Under the pieces are notes generated by a model. The model saw only the letters and a program-made list of their open reading frames with translations. It ran no database searches and was not told where the DNA came from. From assembly GCA_965200235.1 (NCBI GenBank), contig OZ241339.1, forward strand, positions 2,914,001 to 2,978,000: DNA of 64,000 bases, read 5' to 3'. Of the stretch, positions 43,117 to 51,842 are shown piece after piece (within the stretch, counting starts at the first letter, position 1; each line of letters opens with the position of its first letter). A program made the position numbers and the translations under genes. Source of the DNA: Azotimanducus chitobiosivorans (GTDB taxonomy: Bacteria > Pseudomonadota > Gammaproteobacteria > Pseudomonadales > Azotimanducaceae).

Positions 43117-44850
43117 TCAGAGAGTCCGGTACTCCAGCAGAGACGAGCGACCGACGATATCGATGATGGTCGCCGACAATTCAGCGCCATGCGCATCAGT
43201 CAGCCGAATGGGCTTGCCGACGCGAAAAGGAACGGGCTGTTGTCGTCCATGCTCGATGGCAATGTTGTCCGCGTACAGATACGTTCGGCTCGACGTGTCC
43301 AAAATTGGATTCAAACGCCCGCGCAGGCCGGGGAGATGGCCTGTAGACTCGGCGAATATCGCTGAACCTCCAGACGCAAGGGCGTGAAGTTCGACGAGTA
43401 GCCCGCCTCTGTCCGGCCTCCATTCGCGCGTGAGTGACGCACCATACTTTGGAGCCGCCGCGTAGACCGTCATCGGCAAATGCGTTGTGTACAAGTCAAG
43501 GGCCGCCTCGCCAGATGAATCGGTGGTGGTGCGTTGCCACGTCTTGTTCGGAAAGATTGCCAAGACATCGGCGCCGGGCAGCGGCTCGCCGTTTGAGAGC
43601 ACAGTGACCGTCGCGTCGGCTGGCACGAGTTCGAGCTTGGCGGCAGGCATGGTCAGGACGAGGTTCGTCTCGTCGACGATTCGATATGTTGGCGGCGAGC
43701 CTGCGGTTTCCAAGGTTTTTTGAAGAATAATCGAGACGCCATCACCGCGTCGCTCCATCAAGTAGCGGCGGTGGTCGGTTCCAGCCACATCGCCTACCGG
43801 AATTCTTCCGAACACGGAGGCGATCACTTCGTTGCGTGTCGCCTGCATGGTATCCATGCCCTCGATGGTCATGCCGTTCGGTAGCCGCCCAGGTGAATCG
43901 ATCTCAAGCCGATCGCTGAACATCGATAGTCTGATTCGCCGAACGGACATGGTGTAGTCACGGTGCGCAACTGCGTTGACCACCGCTTCAAAGACGGCAG
44001 CCATGCTGTACTGCGGCGTGTTTTCTCGTTCCGGTAACTTACGCGCGGAGACGCGCATATTGCGGCTGACAAACTTCACCGCCTCGGCAATCTGCGCGGG
44101 AATAGGGCCGGTGATCTCCTGAGCGTCTAGCTGGCCGGACGATCGGTCAACTCCTCGGTAGTGGGTAGCCAGCACCGTGGCTTGCGGCAGCCAGCTCTGC
44201 GGTCTCTGAGAGCAGAGCAGCACCCCGGCCACTGTCGCTCGATCAATACCTGCTTCATCTTGCGCAAGGAGGCGAAGATTTTTGAGCGCACGCAAAGGGT
44301 CGCTCGCACCGGCAATACTTATAAGAGATTCCCACAAACGCTCTTCGAGCGTCTCGAAGCCAGTGTCCGGGACGACTTGCTGATCGAACCAAAGATAGCG
44401 GCCCTGCGCTCGGCTCATCGCGAGCCGCAAGCGCTCGTCACCATCCAAGCGCCGCTTGCTGGCGCCGACGCGAATGAATGTGCGCCCCGCCCGCTCATGC
44501 ACGGCGTCGCCCTTCGGCACTTCAACGAGCACAAATGCCTTGTCGTCGAGCTGCCTGTGTTGCACGTTGATGCGAAGCGGAGGGTCGATCGTATCTGTGC
44601 TTATCTCAACGAGCATGTGATCAAGCGCCTTCATCTGCGCTCGGGACATGTCTTGGATGTGCCCGTCGTCGCTGACGCCACACAGAAGGATGCCGCCCGC
44701 CGCGTTGGCGAATGCACCCATCTCGTCTGCGAGACTGTCTCTGGAGGGGCTGACTGGCACTTCGCCCGCGTACTCGACTTGCTTGAACTCCCAACGGCTG
44801 TCCTCGCCGAGATCAAGCTGTGTTCGAATTTCGTCGTCGGGGATGGTCAT
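43117..44850 (-). CDS. AlbA_2/HATPase_c_4 protein with extra C-terminal Ig-like domain (intact paralogue)
   Basis: 577 residues from the ATG at 44850 (MTIPDDEIRTQLDLGE); the open frame upstream is antisense to the M20 gene. N-terminal AlbA_2 domain (WEFKQVEYAG, MGAFANAAGGILLCGVSDDG), then a GHKL ATPase-like domain (FEAVVNAVAHRDYTM, RLEIDSPGRLPNGMT). The C-terminal 150 residues look like a carboxypeptidase-regulatory/Ig fold (PGADVLAIFPNKTWQRTTTD), unusual for this family. Related genes at 47508 and 50092 are damaged. Function unknown; the family is common in defence and mobile islands. Confidence 0.85.
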   Translation of the reverse strand: MTIPDDEIRTQLDLGEDSRWEFKQVEYAGEVPVSPSRDSLADEMGAFANAAGGILLCGVSDDGHIQDMSRAQMKALDHMLVEISTDTIDPPLRINVQHRQLDDKAFVLVEVPKGDAVHERAGRTFIRVGASKRRLDGDERLRLAMSRAQGRYLWFDQQVVPDTGFETLEERLWESLISIAGASDPLRALKNLRLLAQDEAGIDRATVAGVLLCSQRPQSWLPQATVLATHYRGVDRSSGQLDAQEITGPIPAQIAEAVKFVSRNMRVSARKLPERENTPQYSMAAVFEAVVNAVAHRDYTMSVRRIRLSMFSDRLEIDSPGRLPNGMTIEGMDTMQATRNEVIASVFGRIPVGDVAGTDHRRYLMERRGDGVSIILQKTLETAGSPPTYRIVDETNLVLTMPAAKLELVPADATVTVLSNGEPLPGADVLAIFPNKTWQRTTTDSSGEAALDLYTTHLPMTVYAAAPKYGASLTREWRPDRGGLLVELHALASGGSAIFAESTGHLPGLRGRLNPILDTSSRTYLYADNIAIEHGRQQPVPFRVGKPIRLTDAHGAELSATIIDIVGRSSLLEYRTL

Positions 44851-44905
44851 GACGCGCGGACTGGCAGCGTTGACTGGCCTACTTGAAGACCGCCAACCGC
44901 TTTGG

Positions 44906-46243
44906 TCACTGGGCTTTGTGTGCCAAGTATTCGATGGCGAGCGATGCCAGACTCCTGACGCCGAGCGTGAGCGCAGCCTCGTCAATGGTGAAGAAGGGCG
45001 AATGGTTGGGCACGGCATCAGCCGAGGGCACGTTTGGCGAACGCGCGCCGACGAAATAGTAGACGCCGGGGATCTCCTGTTGGAAGAATGCGAAGTCCTC
45101 GGCACCTGTGATCAGCGGGGATTCAAACACGCGCTCCGCGCCGTACACACGCTGCAAGACGGGCCGGGCGAATTCTGTTAATGCGCCGTCGTTGCTGGTA
45201 ACGGGCAGGCCGGGATCGATTTCGACTTGCACCTCGGCGCCCATGGCCGCGCCCACCCCGGTCGCAATCTCGCGAATGCGATCATTGATCTTGGCCTTGA
45301 TCTCTGGGTCGAAGGTGCGGATGGTGCCGGTGAGTCTCGCTTCTGCCGGAACAATGTTGTGGCGGGTGCCAGCGTCAAAGGTGCCAATCGTGACGACTGC
45401 CGGCAGTTCGGTGATGTCCACATTGCGGCTGACAATGGTTTGCAGTGCCGAGACGATTTGTGCGCCAACGGCGATCGGGTCGATGCCCGACCAAGGCGAA
45501 GCGCCATGCGTCTGCCGCCCCTTGATGGTGATGCGCATGGTTTGCGACGCGGCCATCATTGGCCCGGCGCGCAGTTCCGCGTATCCGACGGCCGTGCCCT
45601 GCCCGACATGCAAGGCAAAAATTGCCCCGGGTTCGGGGTTCAACAGGGCGCCTTCGTCGATCATCATGGGGGCACCGCCGTCCTCGCCCGGTGGCGGGCC
45701 TTCCTCGGCTGGCTGGAAGATGAATTTGATGGTGCCCGGTATCTGCTCCTGCAACTCGGTGAGAATGCTCGCCACCCCCATGAGGATAGCCGTGTGCGCA
45801 TCGTGACCGCAGGCGTGCATGACTCCGACCTCTTTGCCGTTGTAGTCGGTCGTCACAGTGGATGCGAAGGGCAGTCCGGTTTGCTCGACAACAGGCAAGG
45901 CGTCCATGTCCGCGCGCAGCGCCACGACCGGCCCGGGCAGACTGCCGCGCAGCACGCCAATGACACCCGTGTGTGCGATGCCGGTGGTGACTTCCATCCC
46001 AAGGTTGGATAAATGCTCGGCAACCAGCGCACCGGTGCGGAACTCGCGATTCGAGAGTTCGGGATGTTGATGAATGTCTCGCCGCCAGTCGATCACATCG
46101 GCTTCGATTTGCTCGGCGGCCTCGTCAATCTGTGCGAGCAATTCCTCAATCGCGGCGGTGGCGAAGCTTGGACTTGCCAGGCCAAGGAACACGGTGATGC
46201 CAACAATGTGTGCCGTCCGCCGTCTGAACAGTCGGTTGATCAT
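44906..46243 (-). CDS. M20D amidohydrolase (hippurate/N-acyl-amino-acid hydrolase), secreted
   Basis: 445 residues from the ATG at 46243. A signal peptide (RRRTAHIVGITVFLGLASPSFA) places it in the periplasm. Metal ligands: Cys-Gly-His in HACGHDAHTA, Glu-Glu in FQPAEEGPPPG, His in a later loop (RQTHGASPWSG, dimerisation domain) and the C-terminal TGAEDFAFF. It removes acyl groups from amino acids or conjugates. The family's cytoplasmic members lack the signal peptide. Confidence 0.92.
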   Translation of the reverse strand: MINRLFRRRTAHIVGITVFLGLASPSFATAAIEELLAQIDEAAEQIEADVIDWRRDIHQHPELSNREFRTGALVAEHLSNLGMEVTTGIAHTGVIGVLRGSLPGPVVALRADMDALPVVEQTGLPFASTVTTDYNGKEVGVMHACGHDAHTAILMGVASILTELQEQIPGTIKFIFQPAEEGPPPGEDGGAPMMIDEGALLNPEPGAIFALHVGQGTAVGYAELRAGPMMAASQTMRITIKGRQTHGASPWSGIDPIAVGAQIVSALQTIVSRNVDITELPAVVTIGTFDAGTRHNIVPAEARLTGTIRTFDPEIKAKINDRIREIATGVGAAMGAEVQVEIDPGLPVTSNDGALTEFARPVLQRVYGAERVFESPLITGAEDFAFFQQEIPGVYYFVGARSPNVPSADAVPNHSPFFTIDEAALTLGVRSLASLAIEYLAHKAQ

Positions 46244-46517
46244 GGTGAGACTTCTTTCGCCCGCGAAATTGGAGTGTATCAAAGGCGACTTATGAGCATG
46301 GCTCGCCATTCGGCAACAAGCCTGCGCCTCTTGTGTGGCAGGGTACGGGGCGCGCCTGTTGCGCCACTCGCAATACTTGCCCTGTCGCGGATTTTCGCGA
46401 GTCAATCGCCTACAAGCACTGTGGCGCAAATCGCAAACACCCGTCTCCGAAATGCCGTTTCATTACCAATCTTTAGTTCATCAGAGGCGTGTTCAGATGC
46501 AGCCGTTTCCCACACGA
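46244..46517. other. Intergenic 274 bp without recognised gene
   Basis: Divergent region between the M20D hydrolase and the DUF6884 gene. It must hold both promoters; no repeat, RNA or conserved ORF was seen. Confidence 0.5.
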
Positions 46518-46958
46518 ATGAATAAGAAAGTTGACAAGATGGTCTTGCTTGCCCTCACCGGCGCACAAGTCCGACGCGCCTCGCCCGCACGCGACTTGTG
46601 CACCTCGCGCTGGTTCAGCTTGGCACGAGCCTATGCCGAAAGCCATGCCTGTCCGTGGCTGCTGTTGAGCGCAAGATACGGGCTTGTTGCCCCGCAGCAA
46701 GTCATCACGCCCTACGATACCGATTTGGGCGCGATGTCGGCGCAGCAGCGGCGCGACTGGGGCAGGACGGTCGGCGAAGCCGCGCAGCAGACGCTGCCGT
46801 CCATTGGCCAAATCGTCCTGCTCGCCGGCGTCAAGTACGTCAAGTGCCTGCGACCTTATCTTGAAGACATCTCAGATGACATCTATACACCGCTTGAGGG
46901 ACTTGCAGTCGGCTACCAATGCGGCTGGCTGCGATGCAGTACGCCTGCGCCAAAGTGA
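46518..46958 (+). CDS. DUF6884 domain protein
   Basis: 146 residues from the ATG at 46518 (a later ATG at 46539 is also possible). SPARDLCTSRWFSLARAYAE, PWLLLSARYGLVAPQQVI and TPYDTDLGAMSAQQRRDWG match the DUF6884 family, found in phages and defence islands; function unknown. The usual Cys-Ser-Lys start motif is replaced by ALTGAQ here. It is the first gene of the accessory island on this strand and is followed by a hairpin terminator. Confidence 0.75.
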   Translation: MNKKVDKMVLLALTGAQVRRASPARDLCTSRWFSLARAYAESHACPWLLLSARYGLVAPQQVITPYDTDLGAMSAQQRRDWGRTVGEAAQQTLPSIGQIVLLAGVKYVKCLRPYLEDISDDIYTPLEGLAVGYQCGWLRCSTPAPK

Positions 46959-47041
46959 CTACGGTAGTCGGAAATTCGGTTGGGCAACTCTGGACAATTG
47001 ACTCACAGCTTTCACAAGGGCTGCACTCCCCAGCAATTACT

Positions 47042-47084
47042 CCCCGCCGGACTTGCCGTGAGGCCCCGGCGGGGTTATCTTCTT
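47042..47084 (+). terminator. Probable intrinsic terminator
   Basis: A 9-bp GC stem (47042-47050 with 47066-47074) followed by TTATCTTCTT. It ends the DUF6884 transcript. Confidence 0.65.
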
Positions 47085-47089
47085 CGTCA

Positions 47090-47429
47090 GGGTATAGGTG
47101 TTCTGATCGAGCGCGCTAGCCCGCTTCGATTGACCGAATTGGGCAAGGACATTTCAAGCAAGGCCAATGCCACGGCTTGGGCGAAGAGAAACCTTGCTCA
47201 AGCCGAGCAGAGAACGGGCGGCAATTCACCCTACGCAATTCAAGAATACTGCTTCGAACAAGCCAAGCCGGAAAACCTGACAGGCGACGAGAAGAACGCT
47301 GTCGAGGCCGCCGCCTTCGACCACGGCCTGAAGGTCTCGGAGATACTTGATGTGTTCGCCATCGAACTTCGAGGTCTGCTGCTCACCCCAAATCAGGTTG
47401 AGGATTTCCCATCCCCGACGAAGCAGTGA
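47090..47429 (+). pseudogene. 5'-truncated hypothetical gene
   Basis: The frame reads IGVLIERASPLRLTELGKDI ... GGNSPYAIQEYCFEQAKPEN ... VSEILDVFAIELRGLLL, a coherent helical domain of unknown function. Upstream the frame crosses the terminator hairpin and has no credible start, so the N-terminus seems lost. It may still be translated from an unusual start. Confidence 0.45.
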
Positions 47430-47507
47430 CTGCGGTAGTGGTCGAGTGTCCCCGTCCAAGTCACCTACAATAAGCATTCGAAGTCCCCCAACCGCGGCCA
47501 ACTTCCG

Positions 47508-48912
47508 ATGCATCAATCACAACTGCTTGAAGTCATCGCCAACGGAGAAAACTCCCAAGTTGAATTCAAACGCGATGACTGTCACCCGGACGACATCGCA
47601 AAAGAAATGTCTGCGCTGCTCAATCTCAAGGGCGGTCATCTCCTGCTCGGCGTGGAAGACGACGGCTCAATCTCGGGCCTCAACAGGTCAAGGCGGGAAG
47701 CCGAGCAATGGATCATGAACATCGCTCGAACCTCCATCCAACCATCCGCGATTCCGATTTGGACCTGCATCACAACAAAAGATGGCAAGTTGATTGGCGT
47801 CATTGAGATGTCGCCGCACGGCCCGGAAAAGCCCTACAAAGCCAAGACCGGCAGAGAATGGGTTACATATACTCGTGCAGGCACAACAGTCCGAAGAGCC
47901 TCAAGAGAAGAGGAAGGCCGTCTGTATCAAGCCGCGAAACTCGTCCGCTACGAGCTAAAGCCGGTCCCAGACATGGGCCTTCAAGACTTCGATCGAATGC
48001 GCCTAGAAAACTACTTCGCGCAAATACTCAAGCGACAGCCCCCCCACAAAGAAGACGAAGAAAGCTGGACTAGGAGCCTGCGCCGTAGAAATTCACGATA
48101 GCGAAAATTCGATCCCGCCGCCCGTTTGGAGGGTCGATTGAGAATAATATCGGGCTATATTTGACGAAATCGAGCGTTCAAACGGGCGAGTGGGAGCGGA
48201 TTTGCAGCCGCGAATTTCTACGGCGCAGGCTCCTAGGCTCCTCTTGAATTCCGACTTCCTCACTAGGCTAGAGGGTGGAACATGCGCAACGGTCGCAGGC
48301 CTGCTTCTGTTCGGCAGGTCCCCAAATCGCCGCCTTCCGCAGGCGGGCGTCAGCGCCGTCGCGTTCCCCGGCAGCGAAAAGGACTACAACACCACCGATG
48401 AGGAACGCATTCGAGGCCCGCTCATCTCATACCTCACCGACGAGGGATCCCCCGTCCACAAGGGCGTGATCGATCAAACCGTAGACTTCGTCAAGCGCAA
48501 CATGGGCAGCGAGGCTTGGCTTGAAGGCGCGCGCCGCATTCGCAAGGCCTCGCTTCCCATAGAGGCCGTCAGAGAAGCCGTTGTCAACGCGCTCGCGCAT
48601 CGAGATTACTGGTGGGAAGGTACCGATGTTGAAGTCTCCCTCTACGCCGACCGCCTCGAAGTCATCTCCCCCGGCGGCCTGCCAAACGGCGTGACCGTAG
48701 AAAAGATGCGCGAGGGTGTCGTTCGCGTCGCCCGCAACGAGCTGCTCAAGGAGATCCTCCGCGACTACCGCTACATCGAGCACTATGGCATGGGCGTGCG
48801 CAACCGAATCATCAATGCCATGCGGGAGCACAACGGCACACAGCCAGACCTCATTGCAGAGGACCACCGATTCACCGTCCGCCTCCACAAAGTCCCGCTG
48901 AGTCCGACTTGA
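47508..48912 (+). pseudogene. AlbA_2/HATPase_c_4 gene interrupted by a 159-bp mobile element
   Basis: The 5' part (47508-48069) encodes an AlbA_2 domain (GENSQVEFKRDDCHPDDIAK, NLKGGHLLLGVEDDGS) and the 3' part (48237-48912) the rest, ending in a HATPase_c_4-like domain (EAVREAVVNALAHRDYWW, LYADRLEVISPGGLPNGV). Removing element F2 with one CTAG gives an uninterrupted frame of about 413 codons (...EESWT-RLLLNSDFLTRLEGG). As it stands the protein stops inside the element at 48099-48101. The ORF opening at 48190 starts inside the element and is not a native start. Confidence 0.85.
48074..48232. mobile_element. Non-autonomous element, family F2, copy 2 (159 bp, inserted in a gene)
   Basis: Flanked by CTAG at 48070-48073 and 48233-48236. 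Exactly the length of the copy at 17497-17655 and nearly identical to its reverse complement. Few differences suggest recent spread. Confidence 0.9.
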
Positions 48913-49098
48913 GCTTGTCTAGGCTGGCTCCTGCGCTATGAAGAACTGTCCGCTCAGGTGCAGGCGGGTGGAGCTTTCCCGTAATCACACTTCGCCGAAA
49001 CGCACCTTTCTTCTCGCTATTTGACGGGGTAGAATCCTCACCGTGAAGACACTTCCTACGCCGCGGGCCCAAAGGCGAACTCAGGAGAAAATCGCACC
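48913..49098. other. Intergenic 186 bp without recognised feature
   Basis: Between the interrupted AlbA_2 gene and the TrlF-type gene. It should contain the promoter of the latter; nothing stood out. Confidence 0.4.
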
Positions 49099-49844
49099 AT
49101 GATCGGCCAGAGAAATCCCAACGCTTGGCTTTTTCCAGGTGCTCGTTGGTGGAAGTTTGACTTCCACACGCATACTCCGGCATCCTTCGATACTCATGCT
49201 TGGCAACAGGCGAAGGGCGAGCGCAGCGAAGTCACGCCAGAGAAATGGCTTCTCAAGTTTATGGCGGCTGAAATCGATTGCGTCGCGATAACCGATCATA
49301 ACAGTGGAGCTTGGATCGACTCGCTGAAAGCGTCATATCAACAGATGCATCAGCAGGCGCTAGTGTCCTGTCCCATAAATAAGTGTGATTCAGAGTGGGC
49401 ACAATCGCCGAGGGCAAGGCGCAGTCCGCAGGGAATATCGGGCATATTGCCAAGGGCTGCAACGCAGCCGTCGGCGATTGTGCCCACTCCCGAAGGGCGC
49501 GCAGGAGAAGGGCTGTGGCCGCGTTGCGTCCCTTGGCAATACGGCAAAGTATTGCCTGCGGAACGCGCCTTGCCACAGCCCTTCTCCTGCGCGCTGAACC
49601 CACACTTATTTATGGGACAGGACACTAGAGGGCGCTGCTCCTGACGGCTTTCGACCGCTCACCCTGTTTCCCGGTGTGGAAATCTCCGTCAACGGAGGCT
49701 TTCATCTACTTGCTATTTTCGACCCACAGGCTACCGCAGATCACATAAATGGCCTCCTTGCCTTCGTTGAGTACCAAGGCACCAAGGGCTGTAGTGACGG
49801 GGTGACCAAAAAAAGCCCCACCCAAGTTGTGCAGGCTGTATTAG
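49099..49844 (+). pseudogene. TrlF-type PHP-domain gene, interrupted by F5 and truncated by F6
   Basis: The frame starts WLFPGARWWKFDFHTHTPAS (PHP metal motif HTH) and reads EWIDCVAITDHNSGAW-like metal motifs. After removing F5 with one CTAG it goes on in frame (QQALEGAAPDGFRPLTLFPG, VEISVNGGFHLLAIFDP, GTKGCSDGVTKKSPTQVV). That is the N-terminal PHP phosphoesterase domain of TrlF-family ATPases, which are normally several hundred residues longer with an AAA/SMC-like part. The gene ends at the F6 element; the ATPase part is gone. Confidence 0.82.
49364..49624. mobile_element. Non-autonomous element, family F5 (261 bp)
   Basis: Flanked by CTAG at 49360-49363 and 49625-49628. Perfect 23-bp terminal inverted repeats (49364-49386 and 49602-49624). 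Inside are two large hairpins: 49393-49410/49472-49489 (18-bp stem) and 49497-49519/49572-49594 (23-bp stem). No protein. Confidence 0.88.
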
Positions 49845-50087
49845 GGCGTGTTCACACTATGCCCTCCGACGCTGTTGTCCCCTGAGCAAGAGCCGAAAAA
49901 GGTGAATCACATGCTCAAACGCGCTCGCTCCGGCTCTTGCTCAGGCGACAACCCTTCGGGCCGGCCCCGTTTTCCGCCAGCCTTCGTTCTCGCTCGCTCA
50001 TGGGGGGTAAGCCCCACAGCGCTCGCTCGGCCTTGTCTGGCGGAAAACGGGTCTCGGCAGCGTCAGCGGGCATAGTGTGAACACGCC
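49845..50087. mobile_element. Non-autonomous element, family F6 (243 bp), at a gene-fusion joint
   Basis: Terminal inverted repeats of about 21-23 bp (GGGCGTGTTCACACTATGCC on the left). Internal hairpins: 49881-49895/49931-49945 and 49966-49980/50037-50051, 15-bp stems each. The left flank is TTAG (49841-49844), the right CTAG (50088-50091): unlike the other intact copies the flanks differ, as expected if two copies recombined and the DNA between them was lost. Confidence 0.8.
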
Positions 50088-50091
50088 CTAG

Positions 50092-50920
50092 CCGCGTTTG
50101 CAAATGCCCGTGGCGGCGTCTTGCTACTAGGCGTGCATGACAAACCCCGGGAAGTGCTGGGCATCCCCTTGGATCGCCTAGACGCGGTGGAAGCGCTCGT
50201 GCGGCAGGCGAGCGAAGATTCCATCAACCCGGCTGTAGCGCCCGTTATTGAACGCATTAGCCTGCCGGACAGCGCTGGCATTGAGCGTGCGCTGGTGCGC
50301 GTTGAAGTGCCGCCGAGCCTTTTCGTGCATCAAAGTACGGGAGGCTACTATGCTCGTATTGGCTCTTTGAAGAGACCGATTCCGCCCGATCAACTCGCAC
50401 GGTTGTTCCAACAACGCAGCCAGGCGAGACTCATTCGGTTTGACGAATCACCCGTTCCTCAAGCGACAATCGACGATTTGGACGAGGTGCTATGGAAGCG
50501 GTTCGCAACAGCGCGAAGCGTGGACGCAAGGACACGCCTCAATTCGATATGCTCGCCGTGTTCGAGGCGCTCGCCAATGCGGTTGCGCATCGCGACTATT
50601 CCATGTACGGAAGCAAGGTCCGGCTGCGGCTCTTTGACGATAGATTGGAGTTGTACACGCCTGGGCTGCTGGTGAACACCATGACACCTGAGAGCTTGCC
50701 TTACAGGCAGGCGGCGAGGAACGAAGCGATTACCAGCCTGCTGGCTCGCTGCCCAATTGAACGGGAACCGTTTGCAGATCATCGTGACTACATTATGGAA
50801 AAGCGCGGTGAAGGAGTTCCCACCATCCTGCACCGCAGCGAAAGTCTCTCGGGAAGAACCCCAGAGTATCGCTTGATTGATGAATCCGAGCTCTTACTCA
50901 CGATTCATGCGGCTTGCTAA
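50092..50920 (+). pseudogene. AlbA_2/HATPase_c_4 gene remnant, N-terminus lost, internal deletion and frameshift
   Basis: The first frame reads AAFANARGGVLLLGVHD ... GGYYARIGSLKRPIP ... DDLDEVLWKRF, i.e. an AlbA_2 domain missing its first about 40 residues. Near 50490-50510 the frame shifts and continues as KRGRKDTPQFDMLAVFEAL ANAVAHRDYSM ... RLELYTPGLLVN. The middle domain between them (about 150 residues in the intact paralogue) is missing. The left border is the F6 element. Not functional. Confidence 0.85.
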
Positions 50921-51097
50921 ACGTCGTGAGCGATAAAATGCGCGAAGGCGTTTTTCGCAGCGACCATCGCCGCTTTGTCGATCACGAGGGGGAGAGGAAA
51001 AGCTGGCCTTCTTCGGAGTACAGAAGTCCGCGCTGATTTGCACTTCTCGCAGGCCATTGATCTTATCGAGCCAAAATACAACGACGAACCTTCACCC
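50921..51097. other. Intergenic 177 bp, no recognised gene
   Basis: A short open stretch after 50940 (DKMREGVFRSDHRRFVDHEG) looks protein-like but has no family I know and soon stops; perhaps debris of another gene. Confidence 0.3.
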
Positions 51098-51511
51098 TTA
51101 TTGACGGTCTGGATGTGGCACGGCGACCACCTGTAGTCGCTGAATGCCCTCGAAATCGTCTGGGTTCACTGTGTACATCGGCAGGTTCCTGGAAACCGCC
51201 ACCGCCGCGATGAGCGCATCGTAGGCACGAGCCCGCACCTTGCGGCCTGCAACCCGAAGATCTGCCGCGACTTGTCCGAACGCATTGGCAGCATCGGAAT
51301 CAAACGGCAGCGGTTCAAAGCCCGATACCGCCTGCTGCAAGTGAGCTTGGCGCAATGCGCTTTCCCGCGGATCAGAGGCGACCAAGGGTCCCACAGACAA
51401 CTCAGCAAGAGTGATTGTCGTAATCAAGGGCGTATCGGGTAAATGCTTGGGGTCGCCGAGGCGCGAGGCGAGAATGAAAGCGCTTGTATCGAGAATGCCT
51501 TCGCCTTTCAT
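51098..51511 (-). CDS. PIN-domain toxin (VapC-like)
   Basis: 137 residues from the ATG at 51511, overlapping the antitoxin stop (ATGA). PIN motifs: GILDTSAFILASRL (first Asp), TTITLAELSVG (Glu) and RVAGRKVRARAYDALIAAVA (third Asp). Such proteins are Mg-dependent RNases that cut tRNA or rRNA when freed from their antitoxin. The preceding gene encodes the antitoxin. Confidence 0.9.
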   Translation of the reverse strand: MKGEGILDTSAFILASRLGDPKHLPDTPLITTITLAELSVGPLVASDPRESALRQAHLQQAVSGFEPLPFDSDAANAFGQVAADLRVAGRKVRARAYDALIAAVAVSRNLPMYTVNPDDFEGIQRLQVVAVPHPDRQ

Positions 51512-51744
51512 AGGCGCGGATCGATCACGGCGTCGATATCGTTTCTCAGCGCATCCGGATCTACGCGGGGAAGATTGCGAACTCGTGCCAAGAAAACGGC
51601 TGCGCTTATCGGACGCCTTGGCAATGGACGAAGCTCGGCAACTGGCCGCCCGGACCGAGTCACTTTCAAGCACTCCCCTGCCAGCACTCGGTCGATTACC
51701 GCGGCGCCGCGATTTCTTAGATCTCTGATGCTGACCTCGTTCAT
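51508..51744 (-). CDS. Phd/YefM-type antitoxin
   Basis: 78 residues. MNEVSIRDLRNRGAAVIDRV and GECLKVTRSGRPVAELRPLP are typical of Phd-fold antitoxins, with a C-terminal tail that wraps the toxin. Coupled to the PIN toxin by a 4-nt overlap; expected to autorepress its promoter. Confidence 0.88.
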   Translation of the reverse strand: MNEVSIRDLRNRGAAVIDRVLAGECLKVTRSGRPVAELRPLPRRPISAAVFLARVRNLPRVDPDALRNDIDAVIDPRL

Positions 51745-51842
51745 TCGCTTATCGTATCACACGTGAGACAGCATGGAAGTGAGGTGCTCCCGTGAATGAA
51801 CGGAAGACTTGGTGAAATCACTTTATGTCTGCGAGTGCCCCG

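Noticed and set aside
48190..48912. Separate 240-residue ATP-binding protein
   Set aside because: Its start lies inside the F2 element; it is the 3' half of the interrupted AlbA_2 gene.
49385..49628. Several open frames of 70-115 codons on both strands
   Set aside because: They run through the F5 element's inverted repeats and read the hairpins on both strands; no protein-like content.
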